Assembly: GCA_036365455.1 (NCBI GenBank)
Contig: JAWQUS010000017.1
Coordinates: 5,146,001-5,210,000 of the forward strand
From: Macrosoma leucophasiata
Taxonomy: Eukaryota; Arthropoda; Insecta; Lepidoptera; Hedylidae
Reading direction: 5' to 3'
Length of the DNA: 64,000 nucleotides
The position numbers were made by a program, and so were the translations under genes. This document shows positions 47,601 through 52,557 of the stretch, piece by piece; the first letter of the stretch is position 1, and the number at the start of each line of letters is the position of its first letter. Below the pieces are notes generated by a model, which worked only from the letters and a program-made list of their open reading frames with translations, made no database searches and was not told the origin of the DNA.

Positions 47601-50600
47601 CTGCCCACCTGTCGCAAGCAGTGCCCACCTGTGTCGTGGGTGCCGTTATACACACACAACACATACACAAACACCCAGACTCGAAACAAATATCAGTAGG
47701 CCATACAAAAATTTGTCCCGGGACGGGAATCGAACCCGCTACCTATCGCATCCAACGGTCGTCTCACACCGCTCAACTAACCGGATCGTCGAAAGTAATT
47801 ACATCCCTACTAATATTATAAATATGAAAGTAACTCTGTCTGTCTGACTGTCTGTCTGTTACCTTTTCACGTCCAAACGAGTGAACCGATTTTGATGAAA
47901 TTTGGTACAGAGATAGAGTTGACTTTGAGAACGAACATAGGCTAACTTTTTGTCTCCTTATATTATCCCCATCCCCCTAAAATAGGGGGTGGAAATTTGT
48001 ATGGAGCATTCCACAATTTTCAAGATAGAAAGTTAAAACTCGGTGTGTGAACTCTTTGAGTTTAACGAACAATACGTACATCATTTTTTTTTTAAATCTG
48101 CCTCCATCCCTTTAACACGGGGGGTGAAATTTGAAGGTATTGGGCTTAAGGCAGTGTTCAAGCTGAAAAGCCAAAAATAGGTATGCGGACTCTTTGATAC
48201 TAAAAAAAACAACATTTGCTTATTATTGAATATTTCTTTTTTAGAAATTTCCTACATCCCGTAAAATAGGGGATGGAAATTTGTGTGGTGCATTCTACAA
48301 TTTTCAAGGTAGAAAGTTAAAACTCGGTATGCGAACTCTATGAGCCTAACAATCAATAAGTACATATTTTTTTTATTTTATCTACTCTCATCCCCTTAAA
48401 AGAGGGAGTGAAATTTGTATTGGGCTTTCCGCAGTGTTCAAGGTGGAAAGCCAAAAATGGATATGCGGTCTCTTTGTTACTAAAAAAACAACGTTTACTT
48501 GATATTGTATTGGATTTTAGCCAACAATTTGTATCCGGACTCGTAATAATATAATAATGGCAACTTTTTATTTAACTTTATAATACGTCCTCCCACTGCT
48601 GGGTACGAGTCTCCCCCCTTCTTGGGAGGAGGCCAGGAACTTACTCCACCACGCTGCTCCAATGCGGGTTGGTGGCATAGAGCAACACGAGCCACCGGCC
48701 GCTGCGGCGGACCGGAGGCAGAGAATATGTAATAATGCTACGTATAGAATGGACACTTCGACGTCCCGCCCGATTTGCACACATACACAACCCCTTCCTC
48801 TCTTATGGGCGACGGTTGGTATTTTGTACGTGCTGCGCACACAGGTGCGCGTGTAAATACACGTCACTGATGGATAGAAACCAAATTAAGCGTTTGTATG
48901 GAATTTTGGCGGAGTGTCCGCGGTGTGCCGGAGGAGAGTAGCCATAGCGTTTATTACCGATGCAAAACAGTCTGTCATTTTTTGAGGGGGGAACTACGTG
49001 TGATACACACCTACACTGCAGAAATCGTCTTTTACTACGAAACTCACACCTTGTATTTAACAAAATACATAAACAATTTCACGCACACATTTAAACATTT
49101 GGGGGACAGGCGTAGGACCATTTGGGCCTGTACTTTGACAGAGGGAAAAGCTTGCATATGGCTACTCTCCTCCGGTTCGCCGCTGCCGGTGGCCCGTGTT
49201 GCTCTATGGTTGGTGGAGATACGGGTTAGTGGCCAACCCGCTGTCGGATGTTTTCAAACCGCCCATAAGGCCTCGGACAAAGTTTAACGAATGCTATCTA
49301 TCGATAGCAACCGGGACCGATGGCTTAACGTGAACGCTTCAATTAATAACATACTGAACATACATATCGCACTATTATTAAATACGTACGTGAAGTAGTA
49401 GTAGTTTGTTTAGCCTTCAGATATTTGTTTCGGCCCTGGGTGTTTATGTATGTGTTGTATATGTACAATGGCACCCACGACTCGACGGCATTTTCCTCGT
49501 CGCGACAGATAGTATTCATATATATATATTTTTTTAAACCGGCCTTTTGTGCGTCAGCTTCGCGCACCTACGACAAAGGTTTTAACAAATATTTAATGAT
49601 TTAAAAACTAGTAATTTTATCGCAGGACGCTGCTGCCCATTTTGCATTATTGCACTTACTACAGACCGATTGGAATGGTTGACCGACTGCAGTAGTGGAA
49701 GAATTGTCTTCCAGTAGAAGAAAATTCTTCCGGTAATGGGCGGTGGGGTCGTCCCCACGCCAGCTTTAACGGTAAATTTGTTTTTTTGCCGACTTCAAAA
49801 AGGAGGAGGTTCTCAATTCGACCCGTATGGTTTTTTTTGTAATTACAGTTTTTCTTTCCAGGTTTCTACATATTCGGCAACATGGACATTTTAAAATCAT
49901 CCAGTCCAATATGGCGATCAATAAACGAGAAATTACAGGTTCAAAATTCAATTGGAGATGCTTTGGCACTGAGCTGTGAAAATCATTTGGACTGTATATT
50001 AAAAGTATGTACTTTGTTTATTAAATGCACGAAAAAGTAGTGAATATTAAATTGTCAATATAAATAATGGTTGATTGATTGAAGTAAAACTATTTGTACG
50101 ATATTATCGCGCGTATATATATTTTTTTATGTTATGGAAGTGGCAAACAAGCTTGCAGTTCACATTGATGTTAAGTGATGACTGCAGTCTATATACACCC
50201 ACACAAAGACCGAGGTCAAAATACAGATGCGTTACCACTCCTGAGGCCTAAGGTGTTATGCCTCCGTGCCGGAAATCACAGGGCCGTACATTACCACCTG
50301 ACCGGAACACGATAGTGCTGAACGCTACCATTTAGCGGCAAGTATAGGTAATGCGGTGGTGCCTATGCCCGCGAGCTCCGTCACTGGAGCTCTACCACCA
50401 GTAGTAAATATTAAACTAAAATTATTTTTAAAAGGTTACGCGTGAGTGGTGTCAGCCTCTTAATATATTTGTCATATGTCATAAATAGTGCATAATTTAA
50501 AATGACTCCCAATATTCAAAATAGTTGCCGGGTGTTGGTCGTCGAAGTCGTTAGACTGTAAAAAACATCATTACTATGTATGTAGGTACCTACTTATTTT

Positions 50601-50700
50601 TTATTTGTCGTTCATTTTTTTATTTCAATATTCACAGGTAAAAACAGTCGACGAACTGGATGGAAGTGTCAACCGGTCGTGCTTGAAGAATTGTATATAA
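25965..50700 (+). CDS. ZNFX1: ZNFX1-like SF1 RNA helicase, 14 exons, lacking C-terminal zinc fingers
   Basis: Exons joined: 25965-26645, 26977-27199, 27504-27549, 28295-28529, 29809-29970, 30861-31754, 33062-33214, 39967-40114, 41850-41933, 42514-42788, 44444-44590, 46119-46293, 49862-50004, 50638-50700. Every junction is GT-AG and the phases agree throughout, giving 3,429 nt (1,142 aa plus stop). Helicase motifs by residue: Q-like region ~492, Walker A GPPGTGKT 514-521, Ia-like [10 protein letters not shown] in the same exon, VTTT ~828-831, motif II VEEAAEV ~850, motif [11 protein letters not shown] 876-883, motif IV QRRMRP 917-922, motif V YQGEEN ~1035, motif [15 protein letters not shown] ~1063-1075. 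The order, the EEAA form of motif II and the N-terminal region with PLREGI match ZNFX1. Family members act in small-RNA inheritance (nematodes) or antiviral dsRNA sensing (mammals). The protein stops at a Cys-x3-Cys, where the NFX1-type zinc fingers normally start. Start chosen: first ATG of the long open exon. A family paralogue is possible; membership is well supported. Confidence 0.9.
26977..27199 (+). CDS. ZNFX1: ZNFX1-like exon 2
   Basis: Acceptor TTTTACAG precedes GAAAAAGCAG. The exon contains [20 protein letters not shown], a hallmark of the ZNFX1 N-terminal region. The donor is GTTGGT after 27199. An alternative donor four bases downstream would put a stop in the next exon, so the upstream one is chosen. 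It ends in phase 1. Confidence 0.85.
27504..27549 (+). CDS. ZNFX1: ZNFX1-like exon 3 (46-nt microexon)
   Basis: A long pyrimidine tract precedes the acceptor CAG. The exon encodes [16 protein letters not shown] across the junctions, which joins REGI in exon 2 to [10 protein letters not shown] in exon 4, as in the family. It is too short for ORF finding and is supported by phase continuity (1 in, 2 out). Confidence 0.8.
27870..28115 (+). repeat. Dispersed repeat in intron 3
   Basis: AAGCGTCCACTACATAATGC, CATCGCACATACGAAGTTTT and AATCACCTCGCGTGGTC match 4170-4340. Confidence 0.5.
28295..28529 (+). CDS. ZNFX1: ZNFX1-like exon 4
   Basis: Acceptor CATTCCAG, donor GTAAGT. Encodes [18 protein letters not shown] through [19 protein letters not shown], the beta-rich region upstream of the helicase core ([14 protein letters not shown] matches the family pattern). 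Phase 2 in, 0 out. Confidence 0.87.
28600..28860 (+). mobile_element. tRNA-derived SINE family B in intron 4 with inverted head
   Basis: The head GCCTCAGTAGCGTAGTGGTA and B-box GGTTCGATTCCCGGG start at 28622. A second head in inverse orientation (28600-28621) precedes it, giving 22-bp arms with one mismatch. The body ends near GTTTGCATGTATGCTTG. Confidence 0.8.
28872..29346 (-). mobile_element. AAAGGAGATGTTGC MITE, copy 1 (intron 4)
   Basis: Termini AAAGGAGATGTTGC and GCAACATCTCCTTT. The ~475-bp body contains ATGGCGGCGATACAGCCGAC and CCGCCATATTCGCCATGTT. Oriented opposite to the copies at 44780 and 58102. Class not settled. Confidence 0.8.
29809..29970 (+). CDS. ZNFX1: ZNFX1-like exon 5
   Basis: Acceptor ATCCACAG, donor GTAGTA; 54 codons. 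Encodes [20 protein letters not shown] through [15 protein letters not shown] to KYIVDVQ, the segment before the helicase core. An alternative reading from TTGCAG would break the frame. Confidence 0.85.
30861..31754 (+). CDS. ZNFX1: ZNFX1-like exon 6 (Walker A)
   Basis: Acceptor ATCCTTTCCAG, donor GTATGA; 298 codons. Starts [16 protein letters not shown], then [10 protein letters not shown], the Walker A P-loop GPPGTGKT and [10 protein letters not shown]. It continues into a charged, Glu/Lys-rich insertion typical of the family between motifs Ia and II. An in-frame ATG at 30819 lies in the intron and is not the start. Confidence 0.93.
31948..32310. mobile_element. TA-target MITE (CAACAATAAATATTG family), diverged copy in intron 6
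   Basis: AAATATTGCACATCGA at left and TCGATGTGTAATATTTATTG at right. Contains duplicated GAGCGTTATCTCTTTCGCAC blocks. Confidence 0.7.
32345..32525 (-). mobile_element. RTE-type LINE 3' fragment, - strand, degraded
   Basis: TATCTTCACGC, AAGTGTGGAGC, TTACACACCTCCTATGCCCC and TACCTATTTGGTC follow the order in 19-210. Confidence 0.6.
32525..32620 (+). repeat. hAT-like terminus in intron 6
   Basis: CAGGGGTGTCAAACTCAATTT followed by GGGCCATAT is a typical hAT 5' end. The other end was not located. Confidence 0.5.
32903..32943. repeat. Perfect 20-bp-arm hairpin in intron 6
   Basis: AGACAAAGACTGACCTTAGA, one base, then its exact inverse. Confidence 0.97.
33062..33214 (+). CDS. ZNFX1: ZNFX1-like exon 7
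   Basis: Acceptor ACATTTTCAG, donor GTAAGT, phase 0 on both sides, 51 codons. Encodes [20 protein letters not shown], matching the family's W-x-L-x-x-x-x-RWxLY segment between motifs Ia and II. Confidence 0.85.
33353..34051. mobile_element. pogo/Tigger-like non-autonomous element in intron 7
   Basis: CAGTAGAAGCTCTTTATTCG and CGAATAAAGAGCTTCTACTG termini, TA on both sides. It contains a nested LINE tail at 33613-33697 (GAGACTCGTGCCCAGCAGTG then (ATT)n). No transposase frame. Confidence 0.85.
35064..37979 (-). CDS. LINE ORF2: endonuclease and reverse transcriptase (complete)
   Basis: 971 codons with no stop or frameshift. The N-terminal APE-type endonuclease shows [24 protein letters not shown] and LSDHETA, the catalytic Glu, Asp/Asn and Ser-Asp-His blocks. 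The reverse transcriptase shows [51 protein letters not shown] and the catalytic FADD. A C-terminal domain without a recognised zinc knuckle follows. The start overlaps the ORF1 end by 50 nt in the +1 frame, so reinitiation or frameshifting is expected. The motif style suggests the CR1/Rex1/Kiri/Daphne group; the exact clade is not certain. It lies antisense in intron 7 of the ZNFX1-like gene. Confidence 0.93.
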   Translation of the reverse strand: MLCQFSYVVKPSFFAPKPELTILHQNIAGAINKSDELFAALSTFSDSGKKIDVICLTETFIKKGTEQLMKIHGYQLVASFCRNTKRGGSCIMVNKNLECRVITCMKDLVDNFSFECCGVELINQNIQIICVYRTPNSNPQIFLRKLEQLLLKIANRSKKLVLCGDWNIDTLKPTRYSQDLRSTLENFHMQLHIESPTRRSACLDQFASNFKSNISAAVHYVGLSDHETAQSLSIKINRKREIISWFENARDFNRENKRLFYKCISSLSFSEVYDKSDSNESFEEFYNTFLLFFNLCFPIINVKKTNKKSNRTWLTVGLRKCCVKKRYLYLKYIQNRHNKASNKQNYKNYDKILKKCLQKARQIQNKKYIDNKKNKCKAVWETINKNIGATNRSSEIDKILFNDQTYTNPVDISKIFNDFYINLTNENNFTYNVNDINKSVNVCNTNSIFLKPTDSMEIYKIINNLKNTKSVGIDGINTDSLKLCAEYISEPLSFIINKSLEEGSYPNILKKSIVKPLFKKGDASDVNNYRPVTLIPILSKIFEKVMFKRLFDFVTRHNLLKREQFGFRKNSSTSLACFDLMKTITEAINDNKAIAAVFLDMSKAFDFVDHKLLLYKLDKYGIRGIANQWIKSYLSDRTQCVEIAKIVNGYKICSQSDFRANNFGVPQGSVLGPLLFLMNINDLPNVTIHKTVLFADDTTLIVKCDDLNTYQKNINEALDSIITWLKTNNLKININKTNLIQFQTYRKKHIDLNIIYDKNKINEVDSTKFLGLVVDKNCDWKAHIDFVCDKLNKFVFAIKRLRQTVSTEAALIAYHGYVSSVLSYGLLLWGNSVVIDKAFRVQKKCVRAICGAWCLDSCRPLFQKYRILPLACIYIRDLCVFVKQHPYYFKLNSECTNRNVSVRNQFKLFIPKCRIELHKRNAFVNAIRVFNKLPITLKEIRLPLFKNKLTQWLQHNCFYDLNEYMTWKAIS
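37930..39399 (-). CDS. LINE ORF1: coiled coil plus SGNH-like domain (complete)
   Basis: 489 codons, intact. Residues ~55-110 form a charged heptad region ([19 protein letters not shown] onward), typical of trimerising ORF1 coiled coils. A middle domain has [12 protein letters not shown], then [13 protein letters not shown], resembling SGNH/GDSL esterase blocks I and III, as in ORF1 of CR1-type LINEs. The block I Ser nucleophile is absent (GDEE rather than GDS), so activity is doubtful. Expected role: RNA binding and particle assembly for retrotransposition. Confidence 0.75.
   Translation of the reverse strand: MAYPSENVTVRKVLSRTRSEMDLSTMSLDDTFLSSTISEGLNISKSVPTMSASNVEEIVCLKQEFQKIKRENESAHEDIANLNYECTNLKKELIEKNKQIEFLKNIYTTSLPSSPAEKTTITQKDSLTPIAKKLTHIRMKIPRLSPINNYTNKYVGTPKCKQRTILQIKKLNNTFPLNTDSLQNKYSSIVSSLKNYSTTPPDNSNNQVCNQPQKNLSTDGAISNCKRQKMIYVIGDEEVSGLASQITRDRRNKNDYTYGVYGIVKPGAKSNEIVKTCENLKSVLKNGDIVILSTGSNDDDPYNLLYNVSNALYLLRNYNVFITNVQQNPHLNECKLNEQYKLLIKKYRNCKLIEMSCKHYFRYNKKMLIKLLSFDLHVQIDFLAYNMWTKTEKDLPASNTNHFSKTFEHTSHENVPQGKNCNRVHKKGTIPFYFTIQQRQLVLPNTIANVKNLSLSLQSQTSVNMELCDVDSSNVVPVQLRSQTKFFRS
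39967..40114 (+). CDS. ZNFX1: ZNFX1-like exon 8 (VTTT motif)
   Basis: Acceptor TTAACCAG, donor GTAGGT. Encodes [20 protein letters not shown], the equivalent of the family's VxGMTTTxAA block. It lies 3' of the 6.75 kb intron that holds the complete LINE. Phase 0 in, 1 out. Confidence 0.87.
40176..40294. repeat. Two adjacent small hairpins in intron 8
   Basis: TAGGACAGAACTGG (40176-40189) pairs with 40200-40213. ATCACTACATTCC (40257-40269) pairs with 40282-40294. Both lie just after the exon 8 donor. Confidence 0.9.
40322..40613 (+). repeat. GGTGGTAGAGCTCC repeat in intron 8
   Basis: Near-consensus complete copy ending in a ~14-nt A-run. Confidence 0.9.
40961..41268. mobile_element. hAT-type MITE, CATAGAGCAACACG family, copy 2
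   Basis: Long inverted termini. Flanking 8-mers TAACCACC and TTACCACC match at 7 of 8. Confidence 0.85.
41268..41386 (-). repeat. GGTGGTAGAGCTCC repeat, - strand, partial
   Basis: TTACCACCTGACCCGAACAC through CACTCTACCACCAGTG. Abuts the hAT MITE, which probably inserted into it. Confidence 0.75.
41390..41540 (-). mobile_element. tRNA-derived SINE family B, partial, - strand
   Basis: ATCTCCAGGCACATTACCAA through ATAACCC-like B-box inverse GGTAATCGAACCCAGG to AGCGTAGCAGTAG. Confidence 0.75.
41568..41814 (+). mobile_element. 5'-truncated RTE insertion beside exon 9
   Basis: Exact 10-bp duplication AGTAGCCAAA at 41558-41567 and 41815-41824. The copy ends with TTTTGGCTGAAATGATGATG. Same subfamily as 762-1288. 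Its 3' edge is 35 bp before the exon 9 start. Confidence 0.9.
41850..41933 (+). CDS. ZNFX1: ZNFX1-like exon 9 (Walker B)
   Basis: Acceptor TTAATTTTTCAG, donor GTATGT. Encodes [20 protein letters not shown] then QHLILIG. EEAA in place of DEAA is the ZNFX1 form of motif II. The only candidate pyrimidine tract lies between this acceptor and an RTE insertion ending at 41814. Confidence 0.9.
42406..42453. repeat. Perfect 21-bp-arm hairpin in intron 9
   Basis: TACTAAACTTCGAAAAAACAT, six bases, then the exact inverse. It ends 60 bp before the exon 10 start. Confidence 0.97.
42514..42788 (+). CDS. ZNFX1: ZNFX1-like exon 10 (motifs III and IV)
   Basis: Acceptor TTTTTTTCCAG, donor GTCAGT. Encodes [18 protein letters not shown] and QRRMRP, then the RecA2 start down to [12 protein letters not shown]. 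Phase 1 in, 0 out. Confidence 0.92.
42835..43250 (+). mobile_element. 5'-truncated RTE insertion beside exon 10
   Basis: ATGAAAGCGAA at 42824-42834 and 43251-43261 (11 bp). The open frame 42841-43194 reads the reverse-transcriptase C-terminus ([42 protein letters not shown]). The tail is (ATAC)n. It starts 46 bp after the exon 10 end. Confidence 0.9.
43353..43634 (+). repeat. GGTGGTAGAGCTCC repeat in intron 10
   Basis: Complete copy with GAGCACC/GGTGCTG in place of the usual GAGCTCC/GGAGCTC palindrome. Confidence 0.88.
43776..44024 (-). mobile_element. tRNA-derived SINE family B, diverged, - strand
   Basis: AACACCCACGATTCGCGAGTT through GATAGCCCCGACATGGGCAT to CTACTGGGGCA. Confidence 0.75.
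44099..44382 (-). mobile_element. SINE family B insertion with 13-bp TSD in intron 10
   Basis: TATCTGTGTAAAA at 44086-44098 and 44383-44395 flanks a copy nearly identical to 14993-15299, truncated in the tRNA-like head. It ends 61 bp before exon 11. It sits beside a remnant of the GGTGGTAGAG repeat (44051-44085). Confidence 0.9.
44444..44590 (+). CDS. ZNFX1: ZNFX1-like exon 11
   Basis: Acceptor GAATATTCCAG, donor GTAAGT; 49 codons in phase 0. Encodes [20 protein letters not shown] then [16 protein letters not shown], the family's N-x-x-EA plus ILTTYTGQ segment of the second RecA domain. Confidence 0.9.
44780..45258 (+). mobile_element. AAAGGAGATGTTGC MITE, copy 2 (intron 11)
   Basis: AAAGGAGATTTTGCAAAAATG to GAGCTTGCAACATTTCATT. 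Same body as 58102-58576. The termini are slightly decayed. Confidence 0.8.
45265..45370. repeat. Imperfect hairpin and repeat shared with 34070-34130
   Basis: GTTCATAGCTAT and ATAGCTATGAAC pair across ~30 bp. AAACAAACACGTCTTG and GCCTAT also occur near 34080. Confidence 0.6.
45545..45610 (+). repeat. Tail of SINE family A
   Basis: CTTTAAAAATAAAATATATT then CACAAGCATGTGTTAATGCG as in 19612-20130. No head. Confidence 0.7.
46119..46293 (+). CDS. ZNFX1: ZNFX1-like exon 12 (motifs V and VI)
   Basis: Acceptor ACTGTTACAG, donor GTTTGA. Encodes [25 protein letters not shown] and [13 protein letters not shown]. Both RecA2 nucleotide-binding motifs are complete. Phase 0 in, 1 out. Confidence 0.93.
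46330..46520 (+). repeat. GCAAACGGGCCACCTGATGG repeat in intron 12
   Basis: A lepidopteran interspersed repeat: GTGATCACCGTCGCCTATGA, CACCAGGGGAGTTGCCAACG and GAAGGACTCTTGACGCC. Frames across it are not genes. Confidence 0.6.
46540..46765 (+). repeat. GGTGGTAGAGCTCC repeat in intron 12, 3' truncated
   Basis: AGAGCTCCAGTGACGGAGCT through GGCTGCAGTCATG. Lacks the last ~60 bp. Confidence 0.85.
47420..47622 (+). repeat. 38-bp minisatellite in intron 12
   Basis: About five imperfect copies of a unit containing CACAGAGCGCACAGCTTTGA and CTGCCCACCTGT. The last copy is truncated and runs into a SINE-C tail. Confidence 0.9.
47632..47800 (-). mobile_element. tRNA-derived SINE family C, - strand
   Basis: Tail GTCGTGGGTGCCGTTATAC, then the inverse tRNA-like head with B-box GGGAATCGAACCCGC and CTCAACTAACCGGATCGTCG. 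The + form is at 51625-51786. Confidence 0.75.
47810..48530 (+). repeat. Tandem ~280-bp repeat with AGGGGGTGGAAATTTGTATGG units
   Basis: Begins ACTAATATTATAAATATGAA and CTGTCTGTCTG, typical of lepidopteran Helitron/SINE-like repeats. The AAGGTAGAAAGTTAAAACTC and AAGCCAAAAATAGGTATGCG blocks each occur twice ~280 bp apart. Confidence 0.65.
48676..49208. mobile_element. hAT-type MITE, CATAGAGCAACACG family, copy 3, interrupted
   Basis: Exact 8-bp duplication GTTGGTGG on both sides. The inverted termini match the other copies. The body is split at CCGGAGG by another element (48719-48927). Confidence 0.92.
48719..48927 (+). mobile_element. CAGAGAATATG MITE nested inside the hAT MITE
   Basis: CCGGAGG at 48712-48718 and 48928-48934. 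The 209-bp element runs from CAGAGAATATGTAATAATGC to GAGTGTCCGCGGTGTG. Its two ends are not clear inverted repeats. Confidence 0.85.
49408..49515 (+). repeat. SINE family C tail fragment
   Basis: CAGATATTTGTTTCGGCCCT, GTATGTGTTGTATATGTAC and GGCACCCACGACTCG. No tRNA-like head. Confidence 0.65.
49862..50004 (+). CDS. ZNFX1: ZNFX1-like exon 13
   Basis: Acceptor TTTCTTTCCAG, donor GTATGT. Encodes [20 protein letters not shown] through [14 protein letters not shown]. This matches the family's G-N-M plus C-x-N-H segment immediately before the zinc-finger region. Phase 1 in, 0 out. Confidence 0.88.
50123..50404 (-). repeat. GGTGGTAGAGCTCC repeat in intron 13
   Basis: Complete - strand copy from the A-run inverse to CTCTACCACCAGT. 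It occupies nearly half the intron. Confidence 0.9.
50638..50700 (+). CDS. ZNFX1: ZNFX1-like exon 14 (early stop)
   Basis: Acceptor TATTCACAG. Encodes [20 protein letters not shown] then TAA. In full-length family members this position begins the first Cys-rich NFX1-type finger. Here it ends after C-x3-C. The 3' end is supported by AATAAA at 50885. No downstream exon coding Cys-rich repeats was seen. Confidence 0.75.
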   Translation, partial: VKTVDELDGSVNRSCLKNCI

Positions 50701-50900
50701 TTTTGTATTATTTTTAATATATTGTTTAGTTCTTATTTTATATATTAAATGATTTAAGAATTGATCCGTCTTATCATAACCAAGATAAAATCTAATTGAT
50801 CTGCTGTAATCAGCACTTTCTAATAGAAATGATTATTGAATGAGATTAAAAATATTAATTTAAGTGCATCGTATAATACGTTTAAATAAATTGTCTTAAA
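50701..50900 (+). promoter_or_regulatory. 3' UTR and poly(A) signal of the ZNFX1-like gene
   Basis: AT-rich run after the TAA at 50698-50700. AATAAA occurs at 50885-50890 and again about 13 bases later. This is a plausible cleavage region; the exact site is not visible. Confidence 0.45.
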
Positions 50901-50969
50901 TAAATTATTAATTATCTCCAATAAGTATAAGATTATGTCCAATATACCTACTCACTCGATTTATATTTG

Positions 50970-51112
50970 GTATGTATGTATCTTCACGCCAGGTCCCTAA
51001 CGGGGTAGGCAGAGAGTGTAGAGCGCCAGAGATCCCGGTTCTGACAAACCTCTCGTGCTTCGTCTACCTTCATCATTCTCTTCTTTGACTTTGGTAAAGA
51101 TAAATATATGTT
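50970..51112 (-). mobile_element. RTE-type LINE 3' fragment, - strand
   Basis: (GTAT)n, CTTCACGCCAGGTCCCTAAC and GGTAGGCAGAGAGTGTAGAG; inverse of the 3' end of 42835-43250. Truncated at ~51110. Confidence 0.8.
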
Positions 51113-51624
51113 TTGTTTTTAGACTTTTTAGTTACTAATTGCTCTTCTTTTTTAAGTAGCTAGCTGTTTCGGTCCCCAGTTAGATACTTGAAGAATATAT
51201 ACTAAAGTACTATGTAGAACTTTCTAAGTGTAGATGTAAATAGATGTTGCTTAGAAACCTTTCCAAGTGTTAGGTATAATCTGTTGCCTCTATGTGGTAC
51301 AGATTGATACCGACCGGACTAGTAGCGCTCTATTATAATAGTATAGTATGGATGGATGGATAGTAAGATATCATTAAAATTGAATATTTATTTTGTGTTA
51401 CCTATAATAATGTCTACATTCCTTCAAGTGAAATTGAAAAACTCAATTGCACTTGAAAATAGCCGAGCTGACACTGTTTCTAACAAAACTTGTCATTTTA
51501 ACAGTCGTTGATCATGAGTTAGGGAGTTAGGTAACGTATCATACTCAAAAATAGATTTCTCAAAACCACAAGATTTTATAAGATCTATCTAACCCCATTA
51601 CGCCACCATCTTGTCATGTTGACG

Positions 51625-51786
51625 ACCCGGTTAGTCCAGCGGTGTGAGATGACCGTGTGATTCGAAGGGTCGCGGGTTCGATCCCCGCACCGGGACAAAT
51701 ATTTGTATGCCCTACAGATATTTGTTTCGGGTCTGGATATTTGTGTATGTGTTGTACGTGTACAACGGCACCCACGACACAGGTTT
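51625..51786 (+). mobile_element. tRNA-derived SINE family C, + strand
   Basis: The tRNA-like head GACCCGGTTAGTCCAGCGG, B-box GGGTTCGATCCCCGC, then GGACAAATATTTGTATGCCC and the ACGGCACCCACGACACAGG tail. Confidence 0.8.
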
Positions 51787-51954
51787 ATACCTACTATGGG
51801 GCTGTGAGTGTAAACGTATTTTATCTAAATCAAGTTAAATACAAAAAACAACGAATAATTGTTGTTGGTAGCATATCTACCAACAACAATTGTTAGTATA
51901 TTTAGTAGTTAGTATACAGAGATATACTAACAACAAATAATCTATTAACAAGAA

Positions 51955-52233
51955 GATTGGTAGAGCTCCAGTGACGGAGCTCGCGGGCGTAGGCACCACC
52001 GCATTACCTAATATACTTGCCTCTAAATGGTAGTGTTCAGCACTATCGTGTTCCGGTCAGGTGGTAATGTACGGCCCTGTAATTTCCGGCACAGAGGCAT
52101 AACACCTTAGGTCTCAGGAGTGGTAACGCATCTGCAGTTTGACCTTGGTCTTTGTGTATGTGTCTATAGGCTGCAGTCATCACTTAACATCATTGTGAAC
52201 TGCATGAGTGTTTACCACTTCCATAAGATAAAA
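51955..52233 (+). repeat. GGTGGTAGAGCTCC repeat inside the fold-back
   Basis: Near-consensus copy ending in a short A-run. Confidence 0.9.
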
Positions 52234-52239
52234 AAAATG

Positions 52240-52300
52240 TCCGCACGAGAACCAAGGTAGCCGACATAGGCCACCGAATAGCGAAACACAAGTGACTGTG
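52240..52300 (+). repeat. RTE coding scrap
   Basis: CCGCACGAGAACCAAGGTAG through CCACCGAATAGCGAAAC matches the middle of 762-1288. Confidence 0.7.
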
Positions 52301-52338
52301 AACTTCACACAGTTCACACTCACTTCACAGTGTGAAGT

Positions 52339-52557
52339 CACACCGCGGACACTCCGCCAAAATTCCATTCAAACGCTTTTTTTGGTCTCTTACACAGACA
52401 TCAATCAGTGACGTGTATCTACACGTGCACCTATGTGCGTAGCACGTACAAAATACCAACCGTCGCCCATAAGAGGATAGGAGGTTGGGTGATGCGGGGA
52501 AATCGGGCGGGACGTCGAAGTGTCCATTCTATACGTAGTATTGTTACTTAAGCTCTG
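52339..52557 (-). mobile_element. CAGAGAATATG MITE, - strand, 7-bp TSD
   Basis: GTGAAGT at 52332-52338 and 52558-52564 flanks a copy beginning CACACCGCGGACACTCCGCC and ending CTATACGTAGTATTGTTACT...CTCTG. Confidence 0.85.

Larger units (their letters stand above)
48546..49335 (-). mobile_element. LINE 3' end (GTGGGACGTATAATGGG family) split by a MITE
   Basis: 48546-48675 and 49209-49335 are the two halves, inverse of 14170-14538. The break lies at GTTGGTGG. Confidence 0.85.

Noticed and set aside
47405..47620. CRISPR-like array
   Set aside because: Units are contiguous and imperfect without unique spacers, in a eukaryotic intron.
47498..47847. Cys/His-rich frames near 47.5 kb, possibly the missing zinc fingers
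   Set aside because: They are translations of a 38-bp minisatellite and a SINE tail, lie before exon 13, and do not show the NFX1 finger spacing.
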